A DNA stretch of 64,000 nucleotides, from NCBI RefSeq assembly GCF_000973725.1, contig NZ_CP009621.1:4891001-4955000 (forward strand), in the 5' to 3' direction. Source of the DNA: Pontibacter korlensis. GTDB taxonomy: Bacteria; Bacteroidota; Bacteroidia; Cytophagales; Hymenobacteraceae. This document shows positions 1 to 9,372 of the stretch, one piece after another. The notes under the pieces are model-generated. The model worked only from the letters and a program-made list of their open reading frames with translations, was not told where the DNA came from and searched no databases. The translations under genes and the position numbers were made by a program. Numbering within the stretch: position 1 is the stretch's first letter; each line of letters opens with the position of its first letter.

Positions 1-108
1 TACCCAGACCTGGAAGCCCAGAACAATTCGGTTAACTATAACGAGGCGATACAGCGCCAGTTTGAAGGCACCGATGGTCTGTATGGCCAACTATGGTGGG
101 ACAAATAA
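1..108 (+). CDS. SusD/RagB-like lipoprotein, C-terminal fragment
   Basis: Only the last 35 codons are in the window; the gene begins upstream. The frame opens at base 1 and ends with TAA at 106-108. The peptide starts YPDLEAQNNSVNYNEA and ends QLWWDK. A terminal block of the form YP..E...N..NYNEA...(Q)G.D....LWWDK is typical of SusD/RagB outer-membrane glycan-binding lipoproteins, which work with a SusC porin. A strong terminator follows directly, so this gene closes its operon. Its position just before a ROK regulator and an amino-sugar enzyme suggests an amino-sugar or glycan substrate, which is inference. The assignment rests on a short tail. Confidence 0.62.
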   Translation, partial: YPDLEAQNNSVNYNEAIQRQFEGTDGLYGQLWWDK

Positions 109-123
109 AACCCTGTTAAGTAT

Positions 124-161
124 AAAAAAAGCCGCTCTTCGAAAGAAGAGCGGCTTTTTTT
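124..161 (+). terminator. Rho-independent terminator after the SusD-like gene
   Basis: A perfect 10-bp stem (GCCGCTCTTC / GAAGAGCGGC) with a GAAA tetraloop is preceded by a run of A and followed by a run of T. It can work in both directions but fits the end of the upstream gene. Confidence 0.9.
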
Positions 162-377
162 ATGATCAGTTGCCTTCAAATTTCCTAGCCACTGCAAAGC
201 TCCTTAAACTAAACAGTTCATGCTTACTAGACGATAGCTTCCAAGAACAATCTGATACTGCTTTCGTATAATTTAAATACCATCAAGAAAACTTTATTAA
301 AATTTTTTACTAAAGTTTTTGCCTTACCAGAAACTTTTAGATAATATTGCTTCTGATAGGTTTTACACGCTAAGTGC

Positions 378-1628
378 ATGAGCACCTTAACTTCACATAC
401 AGATCATCTGGAGACACTCAACAATGTTGAGAGGAAGAAATTTTTACAGAAAGTAAAGATTATCAGACACCTGTATGTAAAAGGCGCTCGCACCAATGCC
501 GATATTTGCTCTCGCTTCAACATCAGTTCTCCTACTTCCATGGGCTTATTAGGTGAGCTCATCTCTGAGGGACTGGTGGAGAAGCAAGGGCTAGGCAAAT
601 CTGTTGGTGGCCGTAAACCCGACCTCTACGGACTCCGCAACAACTCTCTTTTTGTCCTTAGCATCGACATGGACCGGTTCAGAACCCGCATGGCGATCAT
701 GGACAACAACAACAACTATGTTACTCCTGTCCATACTTTTGCCTATACCCTTCCCAAAGACTTAAGCGGCCTGGACACCCTGAACAACTGGGTACAGGAA
801 ATGATAGCCTCATCTGGTATAGACCCACAGAAGTTGGTAGGTATAGGAGTAAGCATGCCAGGGCTTGTTGCCAGCAAGAAAGGCGACTCCCGCACCTACC
901 TTAGAACTGATGTGATTGAAGAATCGCTACAAGACCTGCTGAGCCGCAAACTTGGAAAACCAGTCTTTATCCAGAACGACGTTAAAAGTGCAGCCCTGGC
1001 AGAACTTCGTTTTGGCCAGGCAAAAGGAAAGCAAGACGTTTTGGTTGTTTCCCTGGATTGGGGTGTAGGTACTGGCGTAGTGATGGACGGCAGGCTTCGT
1101 GGCGGCGCAGCTGGCTTTGCCGGTGAGTTTGGTCACATACCTCTGGTTGAAAACGGTGCCCTTTGCCATTGCGGTAAGCGCGGATGCCTGGAGACTGTTG
1201 CATCTGGTATTTCATTGGCAAGAATAGCCCAAGAGGGCATAAAGGCCGGACAAAAATCGCTGTTAAGCAGCCTATCAGAACAGGAGTTGGAGCAACTGGA
1301 GCCGCAGCACATTATAGAAGCGGCACGCCAGGGCGATCAGTTCGCCATCAATTTGATTTCCGAAACCGGTGTATACCTGGGTAAAGGCATCGCTATACTC
1401 ATACAGCTATTTAATCCTGAGCTCGTTATACTCGGCGGAAAAATTGCTGAGGCCGGGCAGCTGATTACTGCACCTATACAGCAGTCTATCAACACGTACT
1501 GTATGGCACAGCTACGGGAGACTACCAGTGTTGCCCTATCTACGTTAGGCCTGCAGGCAAGCATGATGGGAGCTACAGCTACAGTGATGGAAAATATTCT
1601 GGAACAGCAACTTGAGCAAGCCAGATAA
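378..1628 (+). CDS. ROK-family transcriptional regulator (NagC/Mlc type)
   Basis: 416 residues. An N-terminal winged helix-turn-helix (about residues 20-80, with TNADICSRFNISSPTSMGLL as the recognition region) precedes a ROK sugar-kinase-like fold. Visible ROK features are the QNDVKSAALAE segment with its conserved Asp, the glycine-rich DWGVGTGVV loop, the FAGEFGHI box, and the zinc knuckle CHCGKRGCLE at about residues 263-272. Proteins of this design are repressors or activators that sense sugars or sugar phosphates and often control GlcNAc or chitin genes. The next gene starts 44 bp downstream on the same strand and encodes a glucosamine-6-phosphate deaminase, so an operon with local control of amino-sugar catabolism is likely. 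The ligand cannot be read from the sequence. A pure kinase role is unlikely because the DNA-binding domain is intact. Confidence 0.9.
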   Translation: MSTLTSHTDHLETLNNVERKKFLQKVKIIRHLYVKGARTNADICSRFNISSPTSMGLLGELISEGLVEKQGLGKSVGGRKPDLYGLRNNSLFVLSIDMDRFRTRMAIMDNNNNYVTPVHTFAYTLPKDLSGLDTLNNWVQEMIASSGIDPQKLVGIGVSMPGLVASKKGDSRTYLRTDVIEESLQDLLSRKLGKPVFIQNDVKSAALAELRFGQAKGKQDVLVVSLDWGVGTGVVMDGRLRGGAAGFAGEFGHIPLVENGALCHCGKRGCLETVASGISLARIAQEGIKAGQKSLLSSLSEQELEQLEPQHIIEAARQGDQFAINLISETGVYLGKGIAILIQLFNPELVILGGKIAEAGQLITAPIQQSINTYCMAQLRETTSVALSTLGLQASMMGATATVMENILEQQLEQAR

Positions 1629-1672
1629 GAAGATAAAACTGAGATTGAAAAAAGTATAAACGCACAACGCAC

Positions 1673-3640
1673 ATGCATCCACTAAAGAACAATGTCGCTT
1701 TCAATCCACAACGCAGTACACCAAGGCTTAACCTCCTGGAAGAAACGCGTTTTGAGAAACTTCCGGTAAGCGTATTCCCTGACCAGCACACTGCTTCCGT
1801 GTCTGTGGCAAAACGCATTGCCGACCTGATCAGAAGCAAGCAAGACAAAGGGGAACAGGCAGTGCTTGGACTGGCTACTGGTGCCACTCCTGTGGGCGTA
1901 TACGAGGAGCTGGTGAGAATGCACCGCGAGGAGGGCCTTAGCTTCCGCAACGTCATCACCTTTAACCTCGACGAGTATTATCCAATGCAACCTGACGCGG
2001 CTCAAAGCTATGTCACGTTCATGAACGAGAACCTCTTCAACCACATCGATATTGACAAGGATAACGTGCATATTCCGGACGGCACTTTGCCTAAGGAAGA
2101 AATACACGAATATTGCCTGAACTATGAGCGCCAGATAGAAGAGGTTGGTGGCCTGGACCTACAGGTTTTAGGCATCGGTCGTACAGGTCACATCGGCTTT
2201 AACGAGCCAGGTTCCGCGCCTAACTCAGGCACGCGCCTTGTCACGCTCGATGACCTGACACGCCGTGATGCTGCCCGTGATTTCGGTGGTAAGGAAAATG
2301 TACCTACCAAGGCTATCACCATGGGTATTGGTACCATCTTCAAGGCTCGCGAGATCATCCTGATGGCCTGGAGCCAGAAAAAAGCCCCTATCATTAAAAA
2401 AGCTGTGGAAGGTGAAATGTCGAGCGAGGTACCGGCTACATACCTGCAGCTGTCGAACAACGTGGAGTTTGTTCTTGATGAAGACGCCGCTTCTGAGCTG
2501 ACGCGCTTTAACACTCCGTGGCTGGTGAAGGATTGTGTTTGGGATACACAGCTAACCAAGAAAGCGGTGATCTGGCTGTCTGAAAAGGTTAACAAACCAA
2601 TTCTGAAGCTAACTGACGAGGATTACAACAACAACGGTATGGCGCAGCTCGCTACTGAGTTTGGTCCTGCCTATGACATCAACATCGACATCTTTAACAA
2701 GATACAGCATACAATTACTGGCTGGCCGGGTGGTAAGCCAAAAGCTGATGATTCTCAACGTCCTGAGCGAGCAGAGCCTGCCCGTAAGCGTGTGGTGATC
2801 TTCTCCCCTCACCCTGACGATGATGTAATATCCATGGGTGGTACCTTTATCAGACTGGTAGACCAGGGACATGAGGTACACGTGGCTTACCAGACCTCAG
2901 GCAATACGGCCGTGTGGGATGATGATGTGCTGCGCTATGTGGAGTTTGCCATAGACTTCAACAAGAGCCTTGGCAACGACACCAGCAAGCTGCAGAAAGT
3001 ATACGACGACATGCGTGGCTTTATTGAAGAGAAGCACCCGAACCAGGTGGACACGCAGGAGATTATGAATGTGAAGGGCTTCATCCGTAAAAGTGAGGCT
3101 TATGCTGGCGCCCGCTATGCTGGACTGGAAGATGAGAACATCCACTTCATGGCACTGCCTTTCTACGAAACAGGGAAGCACAAAAAGAACTCTGTTTCTG
3201 ATGAAGACATAAACCAAACGATAGAGCTGCTTCAGCGTGTAAAACCGCACCAGGTATTTGCTGCCGGTGACTTTGCCGACCCACACGGCACACACATTGT
3301 ATGCTTTAGAATAATAGTAGAGGCGCTTAAGCGACTGAAGCAAGCAGGTGAGGCATGGGTAAATGACTGCTGGTTGTGGATGTACCGAGGTGCATGGCAC
3401 GAATTTGAAACATATGAGATTGAGATGGCTGTTCCGCTTTCACCGAAAGAGGTGTTGCGTAAGCGCCAGGCAATTTTCAAACACCAGTCTCAAAAAGATA
3501 CGCCGGTTTTTCCGGGCGACGACGCACGCGAGTTTTGGGTTCGTGCTGAGGAGCGCAACCGTGAAACGGCTGAACAATATCATAAACTTGGCCTTGCTGA
3601 CTATGAGGCCATGGAGGCATTCGTACGCTACCATTACTAA
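1673..3640 (+). CDS. nagB: NagB-LmbE fusion: glucosamine-6-phosphate deaminase-like plus PIG-L deacetylase-like domain
   Basis: 655 residues, more than twice the length of plain NagB. Residues about 40-300 are NagB-like: NLDEYYP holds Asp100 (E. coli Asp72) and GIGRTGHIGFNEPGS (167-181) holds His173 and Glu178. Residues about 372-570 form an LmbE/PIG-L metal-dependent deacetylase domain, with SPHPDDDVISMGG around residue 378 and a later DPHGTH box for metal binding. Known NagB converts GlcN-6-P to Fru-6-P and ammonia; PIG-L domains deacetylate GlcNAc conjugates. The fusion could therefore deacetylate and deaminate one amino-sugar substrate, which is inference. The residue matching E. coli catalytic Asp141 is Thr171. 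This two-domain form occurs in other Bacteroidota from what I know of the family, so the substitution may be lineage-wide and the substrate may differ. Cotranscription with the ROK gene is likely. A terminator follows. Confidence 0.9.
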   Translation: MHPLKNNVAFNPQRSTPRLNLLEETRFEKLPVSVFPDQHTASVSVAKRIADLIRSKQDKGEQAVLGLATGATPVGVYEELVRMHREEGLSFRNVITFNLDEYYPMQPDAAQSYVTFMNENLFNHIDIDKDNVHIPDGTLPKEEIHEYCLNYERQIEEVGGLDLQVLGIGRTGHIGFNEPGSAPNSGTRLVTLDDLTRRDAARDFGGKENVPTKAITMGIGTIFKAREIILMAWSQKKAPIIKKAVEGEMSSEVPATYLQLSNNVEFVLDEDAASELTRFNTPWLVKDCVWDTQLTKKAVIWLSEKVNKPILKLTDEDYNNNGMAQLATEFGPAYDINIDIFNKIQHTITGWPGGKPKADDSQRPERAEPARKRVVIFSPHPDDDVISMGGTFIRLVDQGHEVHVAYQTSGNTAVWDDDVLRYVEFAIDFNKSLGNDTSKLQKVYDDMRGFIEEKHPNQVDTQEIMNVKGFIRKSEAYAGARYAGLEDENIHFMALPFYETGKHKKNSVSDEDINQTIELLQRVKPHQVFAAGDFADPHGTHIVCFRIIVEALKRLKQAGEAWVNDCWLWMYRGAWHEFETYEIEMAVPLSPKEVLRKRQAIFKHQSQKDTPVFPGDDAREFWVRAEERNRETAEQYHKLGLADYEAMEAFVRYHY

Positions 3641-3692
3641 ACCACCCACATCTCAGGGGACACATATAGGTACATTTAGAGTTTAGGGCTAC

Positions 3693-3726
3693 GAAAAAAA
3701 CCCGCTCAGTTTTGAGCGGGTTTTTA
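3693..3726 (+). terminator. Terminator after the nagB-lmbE fusion
   Basis: An 8-bp stem (CCCGCTCA / TGAGCGGG) with loop GTTT lies between an A-run and a T-run, 50 bp after the stop codon. Confidence 0.88.
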
Positions 3727-3859
3727 TGTTTATGTACTTGGAGAGTCATTGTCTGTAACCTCACCCTGCCTTCACTTACCTTCCTCCTCTTAGCTCTTAA
3801 TGCTTTCTTTTAGTACTAAGCTATGAGGCACCCTCTTCTGCTTGGATTATACTTCCCCC

Positions 3860-3898
3860 CATAAAAAAGAGGCACCCGGTTAGGGTGCCTCTCTTCAT
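3860..3898 (-). terminator. Terminator for the GH3 fusion gene
   Basis: A perfect 9-bp stem (GAGGCACCC / GGGTGCCTC) is followed on the minus strand by a T-run. It lies about 25 bp past the stop of the minus-strand gene starting at 6946. Confidence 0.85.
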
Positions 3899-3922
3899 AA
3901 AAATAAGCAGTGGAGTCAGTCT

Positions 3923-6900
3923 TTACTGCTGCACTTTTTGGCTCTTCTCTATAGCATCATATACCACCTGCAGCACATTCGTACGGGTATTTAGTTTACC
4001 TAGCAGGTTGTTCTCGCGTGTTGGGTGCACTCTGTTAGACAGGAATACATACACCAGGTTATTTACCGGGTCTACCCAAGTGTAGGTACCTGTAAAGCCT
4101 GAGTGGCCAAAGCTCTCTACTGGTGCGCTTGGTGCTGCATTGCTGTTCTGCTGCCCTGGCTTTGCCGGACGGTCAAAACCGATGGCACGGTAGTTACCTT
4201 GGTCACAGAACTGGCATTTGCTGAACTGACTCACCTTGTTGCCCGAGATATATGTTTGCCCTGCGAACTTACCATCATTCAGGTAAAGCTGCATGAGTTT
4301 TGCCACATCGTTAGAGTTTCCGAATAAACCTGCATGGCCGCTCACACCTCCCAACATGGCTGCTCCTTCGTCGTGTACAGTTGTGTGTAGCAGCTGCTTA
4401 CGGAACAAGGAATCATACTCTGTTGGCACAATATCTTCTGGAGAGTAGTATTTGTATGGATTGAATGTAAGGGAAGTCGCGCCGATTGGTTTGTAGATTT
4501 TCTCCTTCAGGTAAGTCTCAAAATCTTCACCAGTGATGTGCTGCACCACCAACGGAGCAAGTATAAACGATAAGTCGCTGTATACATACCCTGGCTTTTC
4601 ATTTAAAGGCGACTTCTCTATCTCCTTGTAAATCCTCTTCGCGTACTTGCGGTGGATGTACAGGTTGTCGGCTACTTTGATTGGGAAGCGACGGGAAGAA
4701 TCAGCCTTAAAAGTGCGCCACTTAAACTTACCGTTCTTTTTAACAGTCTCCTTCCAGAATGGTATCCAGGATTTAAGTCCTGCCTGGTGCGTCAGGATAT
4801 CGCGGTACTTCAGGTCAGCCTTGTTGGATCCCTCCATCATAGGCAGGTATTCGCCTAGTGTGCGGTCTACATCAAAACGTCCCTCTCCGCTCAACTTCAT
4901 GAACGCTGCCAACGAGGTACTGATTTTGGTTACCGATGCCAGGTCATACAAGTCAGTTACCTCTACCGGGCGCTCGTTGTCATAAGTGTGGTAGCCATAA
5001 GCTTTGTGGTAGATTACTTTTCCATCTTTAGCCACAAGCACCTGCGCGCCTGGAGTTGCTTTCTGCTCCATAGCCTGCGCCACAAGAGAATCAATTCCTT
5101 TAAAATCCGCGGTCTTCAGACCAACAGCCTCCGGCATAGTATAGGCAAAGCGTAAACCACCTTCTGTTTTCAGGCCGTCTCCTATTTTAAAGGCGCTGTT
5201 TATAGTTACAGGCAGCTTTCCTTTTGCCCCAACACCGCCGAAGATCATCTGTGCTGCCAGGTCCTGCGTTTCAGGCGACTCCTGGTAGGCAGCAATAACA
5301 GCATCCGCTTTATCCAGGCTCTCTAGCTCAGCCAGGCTGTACACATTGGCAAACACGCCTACTATGGTTGGCTTAGAACGGATAAGGTCTTTCAGGAACA
5401 GGTTCATTTCGGCAGATATGCCAAAGTTGCTGCCACCAGCCTTCAGGTTCAGGTTATGCACACCTGCAATAACCATGTTATAATCTTGCAGCTTCTCTTT
5501 AAGAGCCATCAGTTCTGCAATAGAGGCAGTCGGCTGCAGGAAGAAAGTATCTACTTTGGTATAGCGTGCCAAATCACGCTGGAAGTCTGTCTGCTTGTTA
5601 GTACCAATAGCAAGTGCAGCTACTTTTAGTGTATCTATGTTCTGAATAGGCAGGATGTTCTGCTTGTTGCGGAGCAATGTAAGTGAGGCTTCAACTAATT
5701 GCTGGTTCAGGTACTTGGCGTGTGGGTTATTCAGATCCTCGACAAGATTCTCTAGTTCCACAGGCTTATAGTTGTCAAGCCCCAACCACTGCTTTGCGGC
5801 TAAAACCTTACGGGCACGGGCGTCTACCTCCTCCTGTGTTATCTCACCATTTGCAATAGCTTTCTTTATTTCCTGGATGGTGGTTTTCACGTCCATTGTG
5901 TTCAGCAGCATGTCGTTGCCAGCCAGCAAAGCCTTTACATCCACTATCCCGGGAGCATAAAATTTGGCAACTCCCTGCATGTTCAATGCATCTGTAAACA
6001 CAAGCCCTTTGTATCCCATCTCCTTTTTCAGCAGGTCCGACACAATGGGCTTGGAAAGTGTAGAAGCAAGGTTAACGGTATTGTCCAGCACAGGGATGTT
6101 CATGTGCGCTACCATCAAGCTACCCAGGCCGTTCTTCATCAGCTCTCTGAACGGATACAACTCAACAGAGTCAAGGCGGATTTTAGAGAAGTGGATTACA
6201 GGTAAACCATAGTGAGAGTCCACATTGGTATCTCCGTGGCCAGGGAAGTGTTTGGCGTTTGCCAGCACTTTCTCGTCCTGCATGCCACGCATATAGGCCA
6301 TTGCCTTACGGGTAACATTATACTTGTCCTCACCGAAAGAGCGGAAGCCGATTACAGGGTTATTGGCGTTGTTATTTACATCCACCACAGGAGCAAAATT
6401 TACGTGGATACCTAAGCGACGGCACTGGCGGGCAATCTCAGCCCCCATCTCGTAAATTAACTTTTCATCCTCTATGCCACCCAAAGCCATTTGGTAAGGA
6501 AACTTGATGGTACTATCAAGACGCATTGCCAGGCCCCACTCCCCATCTATACTTACCATCAGCGGCACTTTACTTTCGCTCTGGTAGCGGTTGGTCATAC
6601 GTGCCTGTCGCACCGGTCCCCCCTGGAAGAAAATTAAGCCACCTACTTTATACTTTGTTACCAGCTTGCTTACCGAGTCGATATGCGCCTGGTCTTTGTT
6701 AGAGTATACCGGAATCATGATCAGCTGTGCAATTCGCTCCTCCGGGCTAAGGGTGTTGAATACTGAGTCAACCCAGGCTTGGTTGGCATTCAGGAAAGGA
6801 GGATCCGTAGCAGGATCGAAGGCTTTAGCCGCCTTCTCAACAGAGCTGCGACGGGTTTTAGAGGTGCGCCTCTGCGCATCCGCATCCATTGCCCCAAAAA

Positions 6901-6946
6901 GGAAGAAGGCAATGAGGGAGAGCAAAAGAAAAGATCTTTTTTTCAA
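3923..6946 (-). CDS. GH3 beta-N-acetylhexosaminidase fused to a beta-lactamase-fold serine hydrolase
   Basis: 1007 residues with an N-terminal signal sequence (MKKRSFLLLSLIAFFLFGAM...). Residues about 50-590 are GH3: KHFPGHGDTN at 232-241 is the NagZ-type His loop, and FTDALNMQG carries Asp319 as the likely nucleophile. Residues about 615-1000 form a class-C beta-lactamase/esterase domain with S671-V-T-K674, a YSD box in place of Y-x-N, and a late HSG box at His948. NagZ-type GH3 enzymes remove GlcNAc from peptidoglycan or chitin oligomers; the second domain could hydrolyse a D-amino-acid peptide or an ester. The export signal suggests periplasmic or surface action, unlike cytoplasmic NagZ. 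It is transcribed away from the GHL10 gene, across a shared 261-bp gap. Domain calls are firm; substrates are inferred. Confidence 0.93.
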   Translation of the reverse strand: MKKRSFLLLSLIAFFLFGAMDADAQRRTSKTRRSSVEKAAKAFDPATDPPFLNANQAWVDSVFNTLSPEERIAQLIMIPVYSNKDQAHIDSVSKLVTKYKVGGLIFFQGGPVRQARMTNRYQSESKVPLMVSIDGEWGLAMRLDSTIKFPYQMALGGIEDEKLIYEMGAEIARQCRRLGIHVNFAPVVDVNNNANNPVIGFRSFGEDKYNVTRKAMAYMRGMQDEKVLANAKHFPGHGDTNVDSHYGLPVIHFSKIRLDSVELYPFRELMKNGLGSLMVAHMNIPVLDNTVNLASTLSKPIVSDLLKKEMGYKGLVFTDALNMQGVAKFYAPGIVDVKALLAGNDMLLNTMDVKTTIQEIKKAIANGEITQEEVDARARKVLAAKQWLGLDNYKPVELENLVEDLNNPHAKYLNQQLVEASLTLLRNKQNILPIQNIDTLKVAALAIGTNKQTDFQRDLARYTKVDTFFLQPTASIAELMALKEKLQDYNMVIAGVHNLNLKAGGSNFGISAEMNLFLKDLIRSKPTIVGVFANVYSLAELESLDKADAVIAAYQESPETQDLAAQMIFGGVGAKGKLPVTINSAFKIGDGLKTEGGLRFAYTMPEAVGLKTADFKGIDSLVAQAMEQKATPGAQVLVAKDGKVIYHKAYGYHTYDNERPVEVTDLYDLASVTKISTSLAAFMKLSGEGRFDVDRTLGEYLPMMEGSNKADLKYRDILTHQAGLKSWIPFWKETVKKNGKFKWRTFKADSSRRFPIKVADNLYIHRKYAKRIYKEIEKSPLNEKPGYVYSDLSFILAPLVVQHITGEDFETYLKEKIYKPIGATSLTFNPYKYYSPEDIVPTEYDSLFRKQLLHTTVHDEGAAMLGGVSGHAGLFGNSNDVAKLMQLYLNDGKFAGQTYISGNKVSQFSKCQFCDQGNYRAIGFDRPAKPGQQNSNAAPSAPVESFGHSGFTGTYTWVDPVNNLVYVFLSNRVHPTRENNLLGKLNTRTNVLQVVYDAIEKSQKVQQ

Positions 6947-7207
6947 AGCGTTTAGAAGTTAATGATTTGCGTGATTGAAGGTAAATTTAAGTCTTTTCGC
7001 ACAAAGCAGGTCTATGTTACCACAGATTCTTGAGCGCTGCCTCACCTACAAAAACTAAAGTACAAGTTTCTATCAATTTCACTCCCTGCTCTTTCCTTAA
7101 TAACATCCTATTGCTATATTTCGCTATAGTTGTTTTTACATCTCCAGAACTAGGCTAAATCAAATATCAGCTATATAAAGTACCCAGAATTACATATTTA
7201 CACCTGC

Positions 7208-8779
7208 ATGAGAAAACATTTACTAGAGTACTTCCTGCTTCTTATTTTAACGATTAATGCAGCACATGCTCAATCTCAACCAGAGCCACCAAAGCGCGAG
7301 TTTCGTGCTGTTTGGATAGCAACAGTTGCGAACATAGATTGGCCTGGGCAAAAAGGACTGTCACCGGCAGTGCAGCAGCAAGAGTTTAAGTACATTTTAG
7401 ATGAGCACCAGAAGAATGGCATAAATGCTGTAATAGTACAAATCAGGCCTGCCGCAGATGCAATTTACCGCAGCAGCTTGGAGCCTTGGTCTGAGTGGCT
7501 TACAGGTAAGCAGGGGCTGGCCATGAACCCACCTTACGACCCCCTGCAGTTTATGCTGGATGAAGCGCACAAACGAGGAATGGAGTTTCATGCATGGTTT
7601 AACCCCTACCGTGCCACCTTTGATGCCAAGGCGGTAGTTGCGCCCAACCATATCACCAAACGTAAGCCGGAGTGGTTTGTAAAGTATGATGGAAAGCTCG
7701 TGTTCAACCCTGGTATTCCGGAGGTACGCCAATACATCACGAATGTGGTGATGGATGTTGTTAACCGCTACGATATTGATGGGGTACACTTTGATGACTA
7801 CTTCTACCCCTACCCTGTTGCCAATAAGCCATTTCCGGATAATAACACTTATGCTGCTTTCAAAGGCCTCTTCAGTAATAGAAACGACTGGAGACGCTAT
7901 AATGTAGACGAGCTGATAAAGGGAATTTCCGATAGTATAAATGCAGTTAAGCCTTACGTGAAGTTTGGCATCAGTCCTTTTGGCGTTTGGAAGAACTTAG
8001 CTGATGGCCCTGATGGTTCTGCCACAACAGCTGGTGCACCAAGCTATACCGCCTTGTATGCCGACACCCGCAAATGGATGCAGCTCGGCTGGATTGATTA
8101 CCTGGTACCACAGCTGTACTGGCACATTGGCAACAAAGCCGCCGACTATAAAACGCTGGTGGAATGGTGGGCACAGAACACTTTCCAGCGCCACTTATAT
8201 ATTGGGCACGGGGCCTATAAGGTTGGCACTGACCTAACTTACCGGGAATGGCACGACCCGGCTGAAATTCCGCGCCAGTTGCAGTTGGCCCGAATTACGC
8301 CAAATATTGGAGGAAGTGTTTTCTTCAGCTCAAAGTCTGTCATGAGTAACCCAAACCACCTGCAGGATTCCCTGCGCAATACCTACTATAAGTACCCTGC
8401 CCTGTTACCTATTATGGAGTGGAAACAGAACGAAGAACTGGAGCCGCCTTTCTCACTGGTTGTGCGCCAGACAGAATCAGGGGTAAGACTACACTGGCAG
8501 CACGACCAGGACGTGCGATACTATGTTGTCTACAGGTTTGAGAAGCAAAGCATCCCTGTCTGGAAAAAAGAATTCTGGAAAGAACGCATGTGGCAACCTT
8601 ACGACCCGGACCTGAACAGCCCCGCTCATATTGTGGCGAAGGTGTTTGGCTCTAAAACTACTTTTATAGATGAAACCCCACTGGAAAGTGGAAAATATGT
8701 TTACGTAGTTACTGCACTGGACCGTCAGCAAAACGAGAGTGCTCCTTCTCAGGCTGTTACAATAAAGTATAAATACTAG
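7208..8779 (+). CDS. GHL10 (DUF187) family secreted glycoside hydrolase, DigH/YngK-like
   Basis: 523 residues. A signal peptide (cleavage likely after INAAHA) is followed by the family opening FRAVWIATVANIDWPG (about residues 31-46), a TIM-barrel with HAWFNPYRA, the acidic strand DGVHFDDYFYPYP, and GISPFGVW. A C-terminal segment (about 420-523) looks like a fibronectin-III module. The characterised E. coli relative DigH cleaves glycan strands of peptidoglycan that have lost their peptides. That would fit the neighbouring GH3 fusion and the downstream muramoyl amidase. The match to DigH is by family, so substrate is inferred. A hairpin terminator follows at 8791. Confidence 0.88.
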   Translation: MRKHLLEYFLLLILTINAAHAQSQPEPPKREFRAVWIATVANIDWPGQKGLSPAVQQQEFKYILDEHQKNGINAVIVQIRPAADAIYRSSLEPWSEWLTGKQGLAMNPPYDPLQFMLDEAHKRGMEFHAWFNPYRATFDAKAVVAPNHITKRKPEWFVKYDGKLVFNPGIPEVRQYITNVVMDVVNRYDIDGVHFDDYFYPYPVANKPFPDNNTYAAFKGLFSNRNDWRRYNVDELIKGISDSINAVKPYVKFGISPFGVWKNLADGPDGSATTAGAPSYTALYADTRKWMQLGWIDYLVPQLYWHIGNKAADYKTLVEWWAQNTFQRHLYIGHGAYKVGTDLTYREWHDPAEIPRQLQLARITPNIGGSVFFSSKSVMSNPNHLQDSLRNTYYKYPALLPIMEWKQNEELEPPFSLVVRQTESGVRLHWQHDQDVRYYVVYRFEKQSIPVWKKEFWKERMWQPYDPDLNSPAHIVAKVFGSKTTFIDETPLESGKYVYVVTALDRQQNESAPSQAVTIKYKY

Positions 8780-8790
8780 CTTCAGTTATA

Positions 8791-8841
8791 AGATGCCGCA
8801 GTAGAACATATATTGTTTCTGCTGCGGCATCTCTTTTTTTC
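8791..8841 (+). terminator. Terminator after the GHL10 gene
   Basis: An 11-bp perfect stem (AGATGCCGCAG / CTGCGGCATCT) with a 20-nt loop is followed by a long T-rich tract. Confidence 0.82.
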
Positions 8842-9372
8842 TCTAGCTCTTAATTTTTTTCAGCTTTTTCTCATCCCCTTATAAGCACATAATCCACTTA
8901 AATTCAACCTATTATATATTGAATGGCCGAAATATTCCACTACAGACATTCATCCAGCTTTCATCAGGGGAAACCTAAACTATTGATTTTTAACTCCTAA
9001 CGAATTAACCTACACTCTAACACCTTCACAAAGCTGTTGCTTAGGCACAATTAGCAAGCGAGCAGCCTACCAAAAAAAGTCTTCAGTATTATAACTAAAG
9101 TACTACAAAGCATACCAAAGCAAGAGGCTTGCATCACACAAAAAATACAATTTATAAAGCATATTAAAGCCATTTTCAACGGAATTATTCAACTACTGCC
9201 TCAGCAATAATTTTGTTTCATACTATCAAATATTTTTTATTTGCAGCTAATCATCACCTTTCTAAAGGTGGTGATTAGCTGCCCTTCCTCCTAAACTATG
9301 AAAAAGGCTGCCAAGAGATGAGGCCAAGTCTTCATTTCAGGGCTTTCGATTTTAGCATTTTACGACCTTTTT
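8842..9372. other. AT-rich intergenic region with one strong hairpin
   Basis: This 531-bp stretch has no convincing gene. The longest thing seen is a seven-codon ATG frame at 9298 (MKKAAKR), which I do not call. The notable element is the 18-bp inverted repeat at 9243-9282. The stretch probably carries the promoter of the serine-hydrolase gene at 9373. Confidence 0.6.
9243..9282. repeat. Near-perfect 18-bp inverted repeat
   Basis: The arms GCAGCTAATCATCACCTT and AAGGTGGTGATTAGCTGC are separated by TCTA, with one mismatch. There is no T-run on either side that would make it a standard terminator. It lies 91 bp before the next gene, so it may be an operator, a leader hairpin or a mobile-element relic. 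Confidence 0.6.
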
